Shown here piece by piece: positions 55,953 to 64,000 of a DNA stretch of 64,000 nucleotides. The stretch is from positions 24,937 through 88,936 of the forward strand of contig NZ_BBWZ01000015.1 of NCBI RefSeq assembly GCF_001015055.1, read 5' to 3'. The DNA comes from Aneurinibacillus tyrosinisolvens. GTDB taxonomy: Bacteria; Bacillota; Bacilli; Aneurinibacillales; Aneurinibacillaceae. Position numbers and translations under genes: made by a program. Position 1 is the first letter of the stretch; every line of letters begins with the position of its first letter. The notes under the pieces are model-generated. The model was not told the DNA's origin. It made no database searches and saw only the letters and a list, made by a program, of their open reading frames with translations.

Positions 55953-56786
55953 ATGAGAAATAGGTTTTACTCTATTGTGTTACCGACGACACTGGCGATT
56001 TCTGTTACTCTGATTGCCTGCGGAGCCGGCACTAGCAGAAGTGAACCGAGCAACTCACAGAGTGTGGCAGCTTCGGCCCAAACGCCGCCTTCTCAGAGCG
56101 ATAACAGCAATCAGGGTAATCAAGCAGCTGACAAAGGCATTGATCAAACAAAGTCCACTGCTGATGTGGTCAGTGAGGTGAAAAGCAAGTTGAAGATGGA
56201 GGGTGCAATGATTCCTTCTTCCTTTCCGATTGACGCTGGTCATCACTTGACGGCTTCTATAGAAAGCAATGGAGCGCAGTCATACGAAGTTATTTTTTAT
56301 CAAACCAAAAAGGCTCTTCCTATTAATGATAAATCTCTGCAGCCAAACAGAAATGTACCCGTTATTGCTTCTTTTATAGCGAGGACCTATGAAGATCAGA
56401 GTAGTGCCACAGATGTTTTTCCGCCAATAAATGTTGAAGGTGGCCCTGAAGCTGTAGATCTGGGTCACGGCATCAAGGGGTTTTCAGAAGGCGCAGCCGG
56501 CCATTCCTATTTGAACTGGCGTGAAGGAAATTGGATTCTGCAGATTCATTCACTTCTGACAGATCAAATGAACAATCAGGGTATTGCGAGGAAAATGGTT
56601 GCTTATTTGGAAAACCACTCCTTACCTGCCCCTAAAGATAAGGGCCGCGTGAAAGTAGAGTACCGGTCTGGAGGGAAAGAGGTATATGTTGGTATCTACT
56701 GGCAGGATGGAAACGTAATTTATGAGTTGGAAACAGATAAGGTGCCTCTCGAGGCGCTGAAGATTGCGGTGTCGGTCAATAAATAA
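55953..56786 (+). CDS. Hypothetical lipoprotein
   Basis: Signal MRNRFYSIVLPTTLAISVTL with lipobox LIAC predicts lipid anchoring at about Cys23, then a Ser/Gln/Asn-rich spacer (to about 75) and a roughly 200-residue globular domain of unknown family (contains SYLNWREGNWILQIHSLLT). Preceded by GAGGGATG. Stands alone. Confidence 0.68.
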   Translation: MRNRFYSIVLPTTLAISVTLIACGAGTSRSEPSNSQSVAASAQTPPSQSDNSNQGNQAADKGIDQTKSTADVVSEVKSKLKMEGAMIPSSFPIDAGHHLTASIESNGAQSYEVIFYQTKKALPINDKSLQPNRNVPVIASFIARTYEDQSSATDVFPPINVEGGPEAVDLGHGIKGFSEGAAGHSYLNWREGNWILQIHSLLTDQMNNQGIARKMVAYLENHSLPAPKDKGRVKVEYRSGGKEVYVGIYWQDGNVIYELETDKVPLEALKIAVSVNK

Positions 56787-56861
56787 CGACACCGGCTGAG
56801 ATCTGAAATGATTATGTAGTGGACTTCATTCCCGAACCATTTATATATGTACAATTATCCA

Positions 56862-56905
56862 CGAAAGAAAGGGATGCTTAAATTATGGCATCCCTATTCT
56901 GATCA
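56862..56905 (-). terminator. Terminator of the class I aminotransferase gene
   Basis: AGGGATGC and GCATCCCT form a stem; on the minus strand TTTCTTTC follows. Confidence 0.6.
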
Positions 56906-56923
56906 GTATAATTGTATTTATTG

Positions 56924-58222
56924 TTACATCTTCTCGATATCTTTAACACCCTGATAAATATCCGCGAACAATTCTTCAATATCCGATTCCTCAACACAAG
57001 AAAATGCCACACGTAAGTCTGTTGCACCGAGTGCAATCGTACCTACCCCGTAATTTTCCAGAAGATGAGTACGCAGCGTTTCCGCATCAACCGTATTAAG
57101 CTTCAGACACATGAAATAGCCGGAGTTGAACGGATAGTAATCCCAGACATCGTTGTATTTACCGGAATCAAGAACCTGTTTAACCCGATTGGCTCGGCTT
57201 TTCATAATCCCATATTTCTCTTGCTTCTGAGCTGCGTATTCCGGAGACTGAAGTGCCTTTAAAACAAACGTTTGCGACGGGTGCGGTCCGCTGGAAATGG
57301 TAGCCCGGATAATTCCCATTGTCTTCTGTTCCAACGCGGAAAGCAGTGACTCGCTTTGTGCCGCGAATGTGATAAAGCCCACCCGGAATCCCCAGACGTA
57401 TTCTTCTTTCGTTGCACCATCGATCTTCACCGCTAATACTCGAGGGTGGATATTCGCTAATTTTCCGAACAGCGACTCCCGAATGGAGTCTTCGAAAAAT
57501 AGCCCGTAGTAGGCGTCATCTGTCAGAACGACAACGTTAATCCCTGCCTCCGCTCCTGCCAGTACAGCAGCAACGATTTCTTCTCCTTCTTCCGCTCCTG
57601 GAGTGTAACCGGTAGGGTTGTTCGGGAAGTTTAGAAGTACAATGGCTTTGCCGCTTTCCTTTTGGGCCAGGATAGCTTCCTTAAGGCCAGCAGCATTAAA
57701 TTTACCGGCCGAATTGTAGAGCGGATAATTCACCAATTGCGCTCCCCGGCGGATCCCGAAAGTAATCTCATAATTCTCCCAGTTTTTATCCGGAACAATA
57801 ATCGCATCGTTCTGGTCGACAAATAAATCGGCTGCAATACTCAAACCGTGCGTGAGCGCATTCGTGACAATAGGGTTACTAAAAACTTTTCCTTCAAGAG
57901 ACGGCGTTTCAGCCAAAATCTTTTTTCGCCAAACCGAGCGCAGCTCAGGTTTCCCTGCAGGAGGAGCATATTCATACAGATCCTTGGGAGCGTAGGCAGA
58001 CAGTGTTTCCTGAATGACTTCTAAATGCATGGGCTGTCCGTTTTCAATTGCAATCCCGATCGTCGCGTTAAATTTTTTCGCCTTGGCCTTCGCTTCAGCG
58101 GATTGGCTAAGTATCCCTTCCTTTGGAAAATAAATCGCTTTTCCCAGAGAGGAAAGCATTGAATAAACATGAGGATTTTCTTGTTCGATTGTTTCGTTTA
58201 ATTTTTTTACAAGTGAATTCAT
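56924..58222 (-). CDS. Class I/II PLP-dependent aminotransferase
   Basis: 432-residue fold-type I aminotransferase. Visible motifs are LNFPNNPTGYTPG, VVLTDDAYYGLFFED and the PLP lysine region VLAVKIDGATKEEYVWGFRVGF. Substrate not predictable; it resembles aspartate-aminotransferase-like proteins. ATG 58222 follows AAAGGAAGAG; an upstream ATG (58288) would add 22 unlikely residues. Intact within an otherwise decaying stretch. Confidence 0.86.
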   Translation of the reverse strand: MNSLVKKLNETIEQENPHVYSMLSSLGKAIYFPKEGILSQSAEAKAKAKKFNATIGIAIENGQPMHLEVIQETLSAYAPKDLYEYAPPAGKPELRSVWRKKILAETPSLEGKVFSNPIVTNALTHGLSIAADLFVDQNDAIIVPDKNWENYEITFGIRRGAQLVNYPLYNSAGKFNAAGLKEAILAQKESGKAIVLLNFPNNPTGYTPGAEEGEEIVAAVLAGAEAGINVVVLTDDAYYGLFFEDSIRESLFGKLANIHPRVLAVKIDGATKEEYVWGFRVGFITFAAQSESLLSALEQKTMGIIRATISSGPHPSQTFVLKALQSPEYAAQKQEKYGIMKSRANRVKQVLDSGKYNDVWDYYPFNSGYFMCLKLNTVDAETLRTHLLENYGVGTIALGATDLRVAFSCVEESDIEELFADIYQGVKDIEKM

Positions 58223-58475
58223 TTTTTCTCTTCCTTTCAGATAATGGGAACCGCTATCCATTGTCGAATTAATCTGGATATAAGACAAAAAATTTCAATG
58301 GGGCCGTCTTTAAACAAAATTTTATCATGATTCCTCTCTACATCTTACTTTTATTATGTTACAAATGTAATAATATATCTAGATCCAGAAAAGAGATTGC
58401 TACTGAAAGGAGCGTACGTTGAATGATATAATCCTATGTTGAGTTCTTTTATGTTGGTTGTAAAGTCAGGCTATT

Positions 58476-58661
58476 TTGACTTCTTTCAAAGAAGGAGTGC
58501 CTAATATCTGGGGGACATTTGTTGGAGCCGCGATTATTGGAATTCTGGCTAATGGATTAACGATTCTGGAAGTACCGCCATTTATGCAGGATGTCATTAC
58601 AGGACTTATTGTAATCGCTGCTGTTCTCTTACAAAGAATGGAACGTGGTTCACGTCTATGA
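58476..58661 (+). pseudogene. C-terminal remnant of a sugar ABC permease (RbsC-like)
   Basis: The frame (FKEGVPNIWGTFVGAAIIGI, ANGLTILEVPPFMQDVITGL) is the end of an RbsC/AraH-type permease, with the last two membrane helices and stop intact but more than 250 upstream residues missing. Directly followed by the broken kinase, as expected for a former pentose uptake operon. Confidence 0.7.
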
Positions 58662-58680
58662 AGGAAAGAAGTGAGAAACC

Positions 58681-59947
58681 GTGTTATATATTGCCTCCTT
58701 CGATATCGGGACAACAAATGTAAAAGGGTTATCTGCCGGGATTTATGCGGAGGATATTGCTGCGATTTCGTTTAGCGGTCAAATGCAGGATTGTATACCT
58801 GTTACTCACGAAGGAAATCCGGCCAGACCGGCTATTCTCTATTCGGATAGCCGCGCCGCTGAACAAGCTGAACGAATGAACCAAGATCTTGGAACGCCGG
58901 CGATACGAAATATTACCGGAAATCATTTGGACGGCACACTCACATTTCCAAAGATCCTGTGGATTAAAGAGCAAGAGCCGGAAATCTATCAGCAAACTTC
59001 TGTGTTTTTAATTAGTGCAAAAGATTACGTCATTCGGCAACTAACCGGCCGGAATGTAACGGATCCAACATCTGCAGCAACAGTTGGGGTTATGAATGTA
59101 AGCAAGAGGCAGTGGGAAAGCGAGTGGCTGTATCGATATAACATAGAATCGGAAAAACTTCCGGTTATTTGTCCTTCCGATGAAATCGCTGGGCATGTGA
59201 ATGAACAAGCCTCTAAAATAACCGGCCTTGCGGCAGGCACTCCGGTATTATGCGGTATCGGGGATGCGGGTGCTGCAACAATAGGAGCAGGGGTTACCCG
59301 CTGCGGAAAAGGAATTGTATATTGCGATCGCGCCGTTAATGAATGCTGGGAATGCACATAAATGGGCCGTTTCAGTCTTTGGTAATAGCAGTGAGTACAA
59401 TAATGATTTTGCCTTTCAAGAGGCGGAGAAGCTTATGCAGTCTTGTGATCGAGGGAAAAACGATATTCTTTTCCTGCCCTATTTGAACCGTGAACGTTGC
59501 CCTGTTCAAAATCCAAATGCCTCTGGATCTTTTATTGGAATTAGACCTACTACTACGAAAGCAGAAATGTGCTGTGCCGTCTTAGAAGGCGTAGCAATGG
59601 GGATGAAGCAGGCTATGGAGCTTGTTTCTTCAGATAAAAGCCGGTTGTCTCTAATTGGTGGAGGAAGCAAGAGTGTAATTTGGAATCAGATCATTGCTGA
59701 TATTTTTGATATGGAAGTAATTGTCCCTCAGGAATCTGAATATCTTACTTCCATCGGCGCTGCAGCTTTAGGCTTTATCTGTTTAGGCTGGGAACAAAGT
59801 TATTATGATTTTTATCAAAAGTCGTTATCCTATCAAATATTTAAGCGTTATATTCCGGATAAAACGAAGGCAGCGCATTATAAACGTAAATATAAAAAAT
59901 ACACAATGCTTTATCCTGCATTAGAACCTATATTTAGCTTAAATTAG
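58681..59947 (+). pseudogene. FGGY-family sugar kinase with internal deletions
   Basis: The N-terminal ATPase start FDIGTTNVKG jumps at once to a later segment (AAISFSGQMQDCIPV), losing about 50 residues. The middle is normal (FPKILWIKEQEPEIYQQTSV, GIGDAGAATIGAG). Near 59320 a second deletion with frameshift removes the start of the second domain. The other frame resumes at IAIAPLMNAGNAHKWAVSVF and runs to the normal end (GGGSKSVIWNQIIADIFDME). A xylulose/gluconate-type kinase in origin; the enzyme cannot be active. Confidence 0.82.
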
Positions 59948-60022
59948 CAATATTCCATTTTTCATAGTATCATGTTACAATTTCTATTGTACGACTTTCA
60001 AAAACTAAGGAGTTGAGATTAG

Positions 60023-61189
60023 ATGAGTCAAGTAGAGCAAGTTGAGAGAGGTTATTTCGGAGAGTTTGGAGGGAGTTTCGTTCCTGCGGAACTTCAAAAT
60101 GTGCTGGACATTCTTGAAGAGCAATTTTTGAAATACAAGGATGAACCTGAGTTTAATGAAGAATTTCAGTATTATTTGAAAGAATATGTAGGCAGACAGA
60201 CCCCGCTATATTTCGCTGAACGCTTAACGAATAACGCCGGCGGGGCGAAAATCTACTTAAAGCGGGAAGATTTAAACCATACAGGTTCCCATAAAATTAA
60301 CAATGTAATTGGACAGATTCTATTAGCGAAACGAATGGGTGCAAAACGTGTGATTGCGGAGACCGGTGCAGGTCAGCATGGCGTTGCCACAGCTACCGCA
60401 TGTGCGATGTTCGGGATGGATTGCATCATCTATATGGGTGCTGAAGATACGAAACGCCAGGCACTTAATGTATTCCGGATGGAGTTGCTGGGTGCTAAAG
60501 TGGTGGCTGTTTCTAAAGGACAGGGCCGTTTGAAGGACGCAGTAGATGAAGCTTTTGCCGATTTAGTGCAAAACTATGAAAATACCTTCTATCTGTTGGG
60601 TTCGGCTGTAGGACCCCACCCGTTTCCTACAATGGTGAAACATTTCCAGTCTGTTATTAGTAAAGAAAGCAGGAATCAAATCCTTGAAAAAGAAGGCCGT
60701 CTTCCGCATGCCGTTGTTGCTTGCATAGGTGGCGGAAGCAATGCCATCGGTTCTTTTGCGGAGTATATACCTGATACAGAGGTTCGCCTCATCGGTGTAG
60801 AACCGTCCCGGGCAGCAACGTTAACCCAGGGGACAGCCGGATTGCTGCATGGATTTAAATGTTTAGTCCTGCAGGATGAAAAAGGAAATCCAATGCCCAC
60901 CTATTCCATCGCTGCCGGGCTCGATTATCCTGGGAGCGGACCGGAGCATAGCCATTTAAAAACGTCAGGCCGCGCAGAATATGTAGCGGTAACGAATGAG
61001 GAAGTGCTCGAAGCTTTCCAGGCGTTAGCCAAAGTAGAAGGAATTATCCCCGCCCTTGAAAGCGCCCATGCTGTAGCCTATGGAATGAAACTGGCTGCAA
61101 CTTTGAATGAAGAACAGAGCATTATTATTAATATTTCCGGGCGCGGCGATAAGGACGTAGAACAGGTATTTGAGATGCTGAAGAAATAA
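60023..61189 (+). CDS. trpB: Tryptophan synthase beta chain, stand-alone
   Basis: PLP enzyme condensing indole with serine. 388 residues with the cofactor lysine K91 in [15 protein letters not shown], the [10 protein letters not shown] phosphate loop, [16 protein letters not shown] and the C-terminal GRGDKDVE. All motifs are of the canonical TrpB type. No trpA or other trp gene adjoins it; neighbours are the dead sugar locus and a DUF2642 gene. It has its own AAGGAG site and terminator. It may be an extra copy that uses free indole. Confidence 0.93.
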   Translation: MSQVEQVERGYFGEFGGSFVPAELQNVLDILEEQFLKYKDEPEFNEEFQYYLKEYVGRQTPLYFAERLTNNAGGAKIYLKREDLNHTGSHKINNVIGQILLAKRMGAKRVIAETGAGQHGVATATACAMFGMDCIIYMGAEDTKRQALNVFRMELLGAKVVAVSKGQGRLKDAVDEAFADLVQNYENTFYLLGSAVGPHPFPTMVKHFQSVISKESRNQILEKEGRLPHAVVACIGGGSNAIGSFAEYIPDTEVRLIGVEPSRAATLTQGTAGLLHGFKCLVLQDEKGNPMPTYSIAAGLDYPGSGPEHSHLKTSGRAEYVAVTNEEVLEAFQALAKVEGIIPALESAHAVAYGMKLAATLNEEQSIIINISGRGDKDVEQVFEMLKK

Positions 61190-61198
61190 AATTGTTTG

Positions 61199-61246
61199 AA
61201 AAGCATGGTAAAGAATCGGAAAAGGTTCTTTACCATGCTTTTTTTT
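61199..61246 (+). terminator. Terminator of trpB
   Basis: AAAAGCATGGTAAAGAA and TTCTTTACCATGCTTTT form a long perfect stem, then T-run. Confidence 0.92.
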
Positions 61247-61407
61247 ATGCTTTCTAAGTGGACATAAAGAGCAACTACTATAATCAGCAGTATTCTCCTC
61301 GAAAGTTTATAGGCACACAAAACTACACAATTTGTGTGTTGCAAAAAAAGCAGGCGCTTTACAGGAAACCAAATACTCGATTGTTTCTATCTGTATCTTT
61401 TTTATTT

Positions 61408-61683
61408 TTAATTAATATAGATAATCCCCTCAAGTCTGATGTGATAATCTTCTCCCTCATTGGAGACTAAAATATGATCGGAGTAAACCTCCTCTAATGT
61501 TCCTGTAATGATTTCAACGGGAGTAGCAACGGATATTTTCCTTCCCCTTCGCTGCTGCAAATGATTCAGAAGTTGTTTCGTGAATGTTACAGTATTCATG
61601 ACAGTGGATTCTCTTGTATCAGGTACGAGTTCAATTTGGTCTGATACAGGATAAACATAATGGCGATAAAACGGATAATGCAT
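61408..61683 (-). CDS. DUF2642 family protein
   Basis: 91 residues, starting MHYPFYRHYVYPVSDQIELV, with the DUF2642 pattern at the end (GTLEEVYSDHILVSNEGEDY, IRLEGIIYI). Family members in Bacillales are often spore-coat associated. ATG 61683 follows GGGAGG; a longer upstream frame is not supported. Confidence 0.75.
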   Translation of the reverse strand: MHYPFYRHYVYPVSDQIELVPDTRESTVMNTVTFTKQLLNHLQQRRGRKISVATPVEIITGTLEEVYSDHILVSNEGEDYHIRLEGIIYIN

Positions 61684-61921
61684 GTTTACCTCCCTAATTT
61701 TTAGCCGTAATAGAAATATATGCGGAAGGCAGGAAGATGACCTAGGACAGATACCCAAATTGCTAATTGATCCTTTTATTTGTAACTACATGACCCTGTA
61801 ATTTGTTTTTCAAATGGTTCAGCCAATATTCTTCTTACGTTGCAAAAGAGGTTTTTCTTACTTTTTTGATTGGTTACTATCTGGTTTTGTTTTGACACAG
61901 TTATTCTTATATAAAAATTAG

Positions 61922-62092
61922 GCAGGTGGACCTACTGGCTACACGATATTAGGAAGATGGGCAGATGTTCCTCGAGGAAGAAGAATGAGTTCTGGTGAAT
62001 TGTATCTTCAAATAGGGAGAGAGTTTACACAAATAAAGGCATTAAATAAGACGGGTGGCTTTAGCGGTTCGCTTTGGACAAAAATAAGGTAA
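61922..62092 (+). pseudogene. Unrecognised coding remnant
   Basis: An open frame without a clear start reads GGPTGYTILGRWADVPRGRR and continues to FSGSLWTKIR. Only an internal ATG (MSSGELYLQIGREFTQ) could start it. It looks like the C-terminus of some larger protein. No family assigned. The rest of the 61,684-62,337 gap contains a terminator hairpin and no gene. Confidence 0.3.
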
Positions 62093-62152
62093 TGGTTTCA
62101 TACGGTCATTTAATTATTAAAACATCCGCTACTATCCAAAATGTAAACGAAA

Positions 62153-62184
62153 GCAGCCGTTCTGGATACGGAACGGCTTTTAAA
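62153..62184 (+). terminator. Hairpin terminator after the remnant
   Basis: AGCCGTTC with GAACGGCT and a following T-run (about 62156-62181). Confidence 0.7.
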
Positions 62185-62337
62185 CTATCACTATCCTTCC
62201 TAAATCAAGAAGTATGCCCACAGCGCTTTCCTGCCATGTACATGATTCCAACTCCCGAGCGTATTATTCCAAATTTCAAACGTATACGCGCATCCTAGTC
62301 TGTACATATTATAGGATAAACAAGGGAGGAATTCCAA

Positions 62338-63870
62338 TTGGTGTGGATTCTTGGGCTGTACCTATTAAATACGTTCTTTATGTTAATTGTAGCAATCCGC
62401 GAGGTGCGCAGGCCGGCCAAGGCATTGAATTGGCTGGTCATCTGTCTCATCTTACCTGTCATCGGTTTCGGACTCTATCTCAGCACAACGAATCCCGTGC
62501 ATATTCGCCGTCGAGAAAGACTGACATCTCCGCATAATGAGTCGGACACGTTGCCTGATTCATTTAGCCGTTCAGCTTCAGTTATCGCTCATGCTTTACG
62601 GCATTTGACCGTACATGGGCTTCGGACTGGCCAAGTCCAAGTACTTATAAACGGCATTGAAACCTATGAAAAACTCATCGAATCCCTACAGAACGCCCAA
62701 AAAATGATTGATGTGGAATATTACATATTTCGGGATGATCAAATTGGTAGACGCATCACGAGCCTGCTGATGGAACGCGCCGCAGCCGGTGTTCGGGTCC
62801 GCTTTGTGAGAGATGGTTGGGGGAGCCGGAAATTTCCAAGGCGTAAGATTATTCAGATGATGGAGGCAGGGATTGAATGCCGGACGATGTTTCCATTGAG
62901 TTTCCCTTGGATCATGTCCAATTGGAATTATCGGGATCATTGTAAGATTGTCATAATCGACGGAAAGGAAGCTTTTACAGGGGGGATCAACGTCGGATAT
63001 GAGTATACCGGATTGAAGCCGAATGTAGGGTTCTGGCGCGACACTCATTTGCGAATCACAGGTGAAGCTCCAGTCGATTTGCAGGCTATTTTCGACGCCC
63101 ATTGGCACATCGCTTCGCCGGAACGGAGGAAGGCGAGGACACGCTGGAACACGAAAGCTGAAGATACGCGAAAGCCCATTCAGGGTCCAGGGCGTAAATC
63201 GCAGAACAGTGCTCCACCCGGCAGGACAGCTCTTTCCGGATGGTCGGCAGAATCGGGCACTGAGTTGGGTACCATGGAGAGCACCGGCGTAGAAACCTCT
63301 CCAAGCGCAGAAGCGTTGCATAAAGCGTATGTGCACACGTTGGAAGGGAATCCTGGCATTCCTACTCCCGTCATCCGGCAGGCTTACTTCATTTGCCTGA
63401 CACAAGCGGCCAAGACTATTGATATCACCACCCCCTACTTTATACCCGATGCAGATATCATCAATGGGATAAAGACAGCCGTGGCGCGCGGTGTGCGCGT
63501 AAGATTGCTGGTTCCTCACCACGTGGATCAAAAAGTCGTCGGCCTTGCAAGCCGCACCTATTACGGAGAACTGTTGGAAGCCGGGGTTCATATCTATCTA
63601 TATGACAAAGGCATGCTGCATGCAAAGCAGATGATTATCGATGAGGAGATTGCCGAAATAGGCGCCGCAAACTATGATCTGAGAAGTTTTCGCCTCAATT
63701 ACGAGGTGTGCGAAGTCTTGTACAGTATCGATGTGGCACGGGAACTCACAGAGCAATTCGAGCGCGATCTCACTGATTCTGTGCCGTTGCGCATCGAAGA
63801 CTTGCTGCAGCGCTCCCTTTCACAACGTATTCTCGAGCAAGGAGCTCGCCTGCTTTCCCCGTTGTTATAG
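62338..63870 (+). CDS. cls: Cardiolipin synthase (phospholipase D family)
   Basis: Membrane enzyme joining two phosphatidylglycerols into cardiolipin. Two N-terminal membrane helices (about 1-45) precede two PLD domains. The catalytic HKD motifs are HCKIVIIDGKEAFTGG (His201) and HAKQMIIDEEIAEIGAANYD (His428). Between the domains (about residues 258-322) is a Ser/Gly/Thr/Lys-rich, low-complexity insertion not usual in the family. The start is TTG 62338, 8 bases after AGGGAGGA. It ends at 63870. Confidence 0.93.
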   Translation: MVWILGLYLLNTFFMLIVAIREVRRPAKALNWLVICLILPVIGFGLYLSTTNPVHIRRRERLTSPHNESDTLPDSFSRSASVIAHALRHLTVHGLRTGQVQVLINGIETYEKLIESLQNAQKMIDVEYYIFRDDQIGRRITSLLMERAAAGVRVRFVRDGWGSRKFPRRKIIQMMEAGIECRTMFPLSFPWIMSNWNYRDHCKIVIIDGKEAFTGGINVGYEYTGLKPNVGFWRDTHLRITGEAPVDLQAIFDAHWHIASPERRKARTRWNTKAEDTRKPIQGPGRKSQNSAPPGRTALSGWSAESGTELGTMESTGVETSPSAEALHKAYVHTLEGNPGIPTPVIRQAYFICLTQAAKTIDITTPYFIPDADIINGIKTAVARGVRVRLLVPHHVDQKVVGLASRTYYGELLEAGVHIYLYDKGMLHAKQMIIDEEIAEIGAANYDLRSFRLNYEVCEVLYSIDVARELTEQFERDLTDSVPLRIEDLLQRSLSQRILEQGARLLSPLL

Positions 63871-63970
63871 CCGGCGCATACGCTCTGCTGCCTCACGGCA
63901 GTTTGTACTACGCACAGTGGATCTGTGATTAAGAGTAAATTTCATTCTATTTAAGAAAAGGAGAAACTTG

Positions 63971-64000
63971 ATGCAGTATGGATGCTGTGTCACGTGCCAG
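63971..64000 (+). CDS. Start of a gene cut by the window edge
   Basis: AAAGGAG precedes ATG 63971; the ten visible codons read MQYGCCVTCQ. Too short to name. Confidence 0.5.
   Translation, partial: MQYGCCVTCQ

Noticed and set aside
62686..63591. 301-residue minus-strand frame opposite cls
   Set aside because: The plus strand has both HKD motifs and a good start; the antisense frame has no recognisable motif.
1..64000. CRISPR arrays, tRNA/rRNA genes, transposases, phage genes
   Set aside because: No regularly spaced repeats, no tRNA cloverleaf noticed, and no transposase, integrase or phage-structural motif in the frames read.

Overview
The window looks like a chromosomal stretch of a Gram-positive, Bacillales-type bacterium. 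The gene order ccpA / acuCBA-acsA / tyrS / rpsD / refZ / ezrA-like resembles the corresponding Bacillus subtilis neighbourhood. Shine-Dalgarno sequences are strong, TTG and GTG starts are common, there is a T-box leader, and the terminators are U-rich hairpins. I would guess the Aneurinibacillus/Brevibacillus side of the order, but that is inference. I see no tRNA, rRNA, CRISPR array, prophage or transposase gene.

Bases 1-32,600 are conserved housekeeping and acetate metabolism. CcpA (C-terminus frameshifted), MTA/SAH nucleosidase, the acuABC operon divergent from acsA, a class A penicillin-binding protein, T-box-controlled tyrosyl-tRNA synthetase and S4 with a structured leader come first. 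They are followed by an exporter, a histidine phosphatase with a GAF-GGDEF protein, an MBL-fold hydrolase, a TVP38-type membrane protein, RefZ and an unusual TPM plus coiled-coil membrane protein in the EzrA position. Next come the DUF485-ActP acetate symporter pair with a near-consensus cre site, a frameshifted CBS/DUF294 protein, a flavoprotein, DUF169, a cyclopropane-fatty-acid synthase-like enzyme and a complete fixABCX electron-bifurcation operon with a ferredoxin-fused FixB. Acetate uptake (actP), activation (acsA), control by acetylation (acuA/acuC) and carbon catabolite control (ccpA, two cre candidates) lie within 23 kb.

Bases 32,600-46,200 carry signalling and redox genes. A cyclic-di-GMP-I riboswitch candidate precedes a Cache-type chemoreceptor. 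A siroheme nitrite/sulfite reductase, a proline dehydrogenase divergent from a MocR/GabR regulator, an overlapping pair of cyclic-di-GMP enzymes (GGDEF, and PAS-GGDEF-EAL) and a second chemoreceptor follow.

Bases 46,200-60,000 are accessory and decaying. Intact genes (LysE exporter, two lipoproteins, DUF817, class V and class I aminotransferases, GntR regulator) are interleaved with at least nine broken ones: a permease remnant, a PAS fragment, a MerR/MFS chimera, truncated paiB, gutted lysE, truncated cupin, a GNAT stub, VanZ with a deletion, SRPBCC with an in-frame stop, and a sugar permease tail with an FGGY kinase missing pieces. Several share one style: an internal or junction deletion that leaves both flanks recognisable. 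The last 4 kb hold a stand-alone trpB, a DUF2642 protein, a cardiolipin synthase and the first codons of another gene.

I did not find a clearly new defence or mobile system. The items most worth following are the TPM/EzrA-like architecture, the riboswitch-chemoreceptor unit, the concentration of internally deleted genes, and the promoter-palindrome-micro-ORF unit at 40.5 kb.
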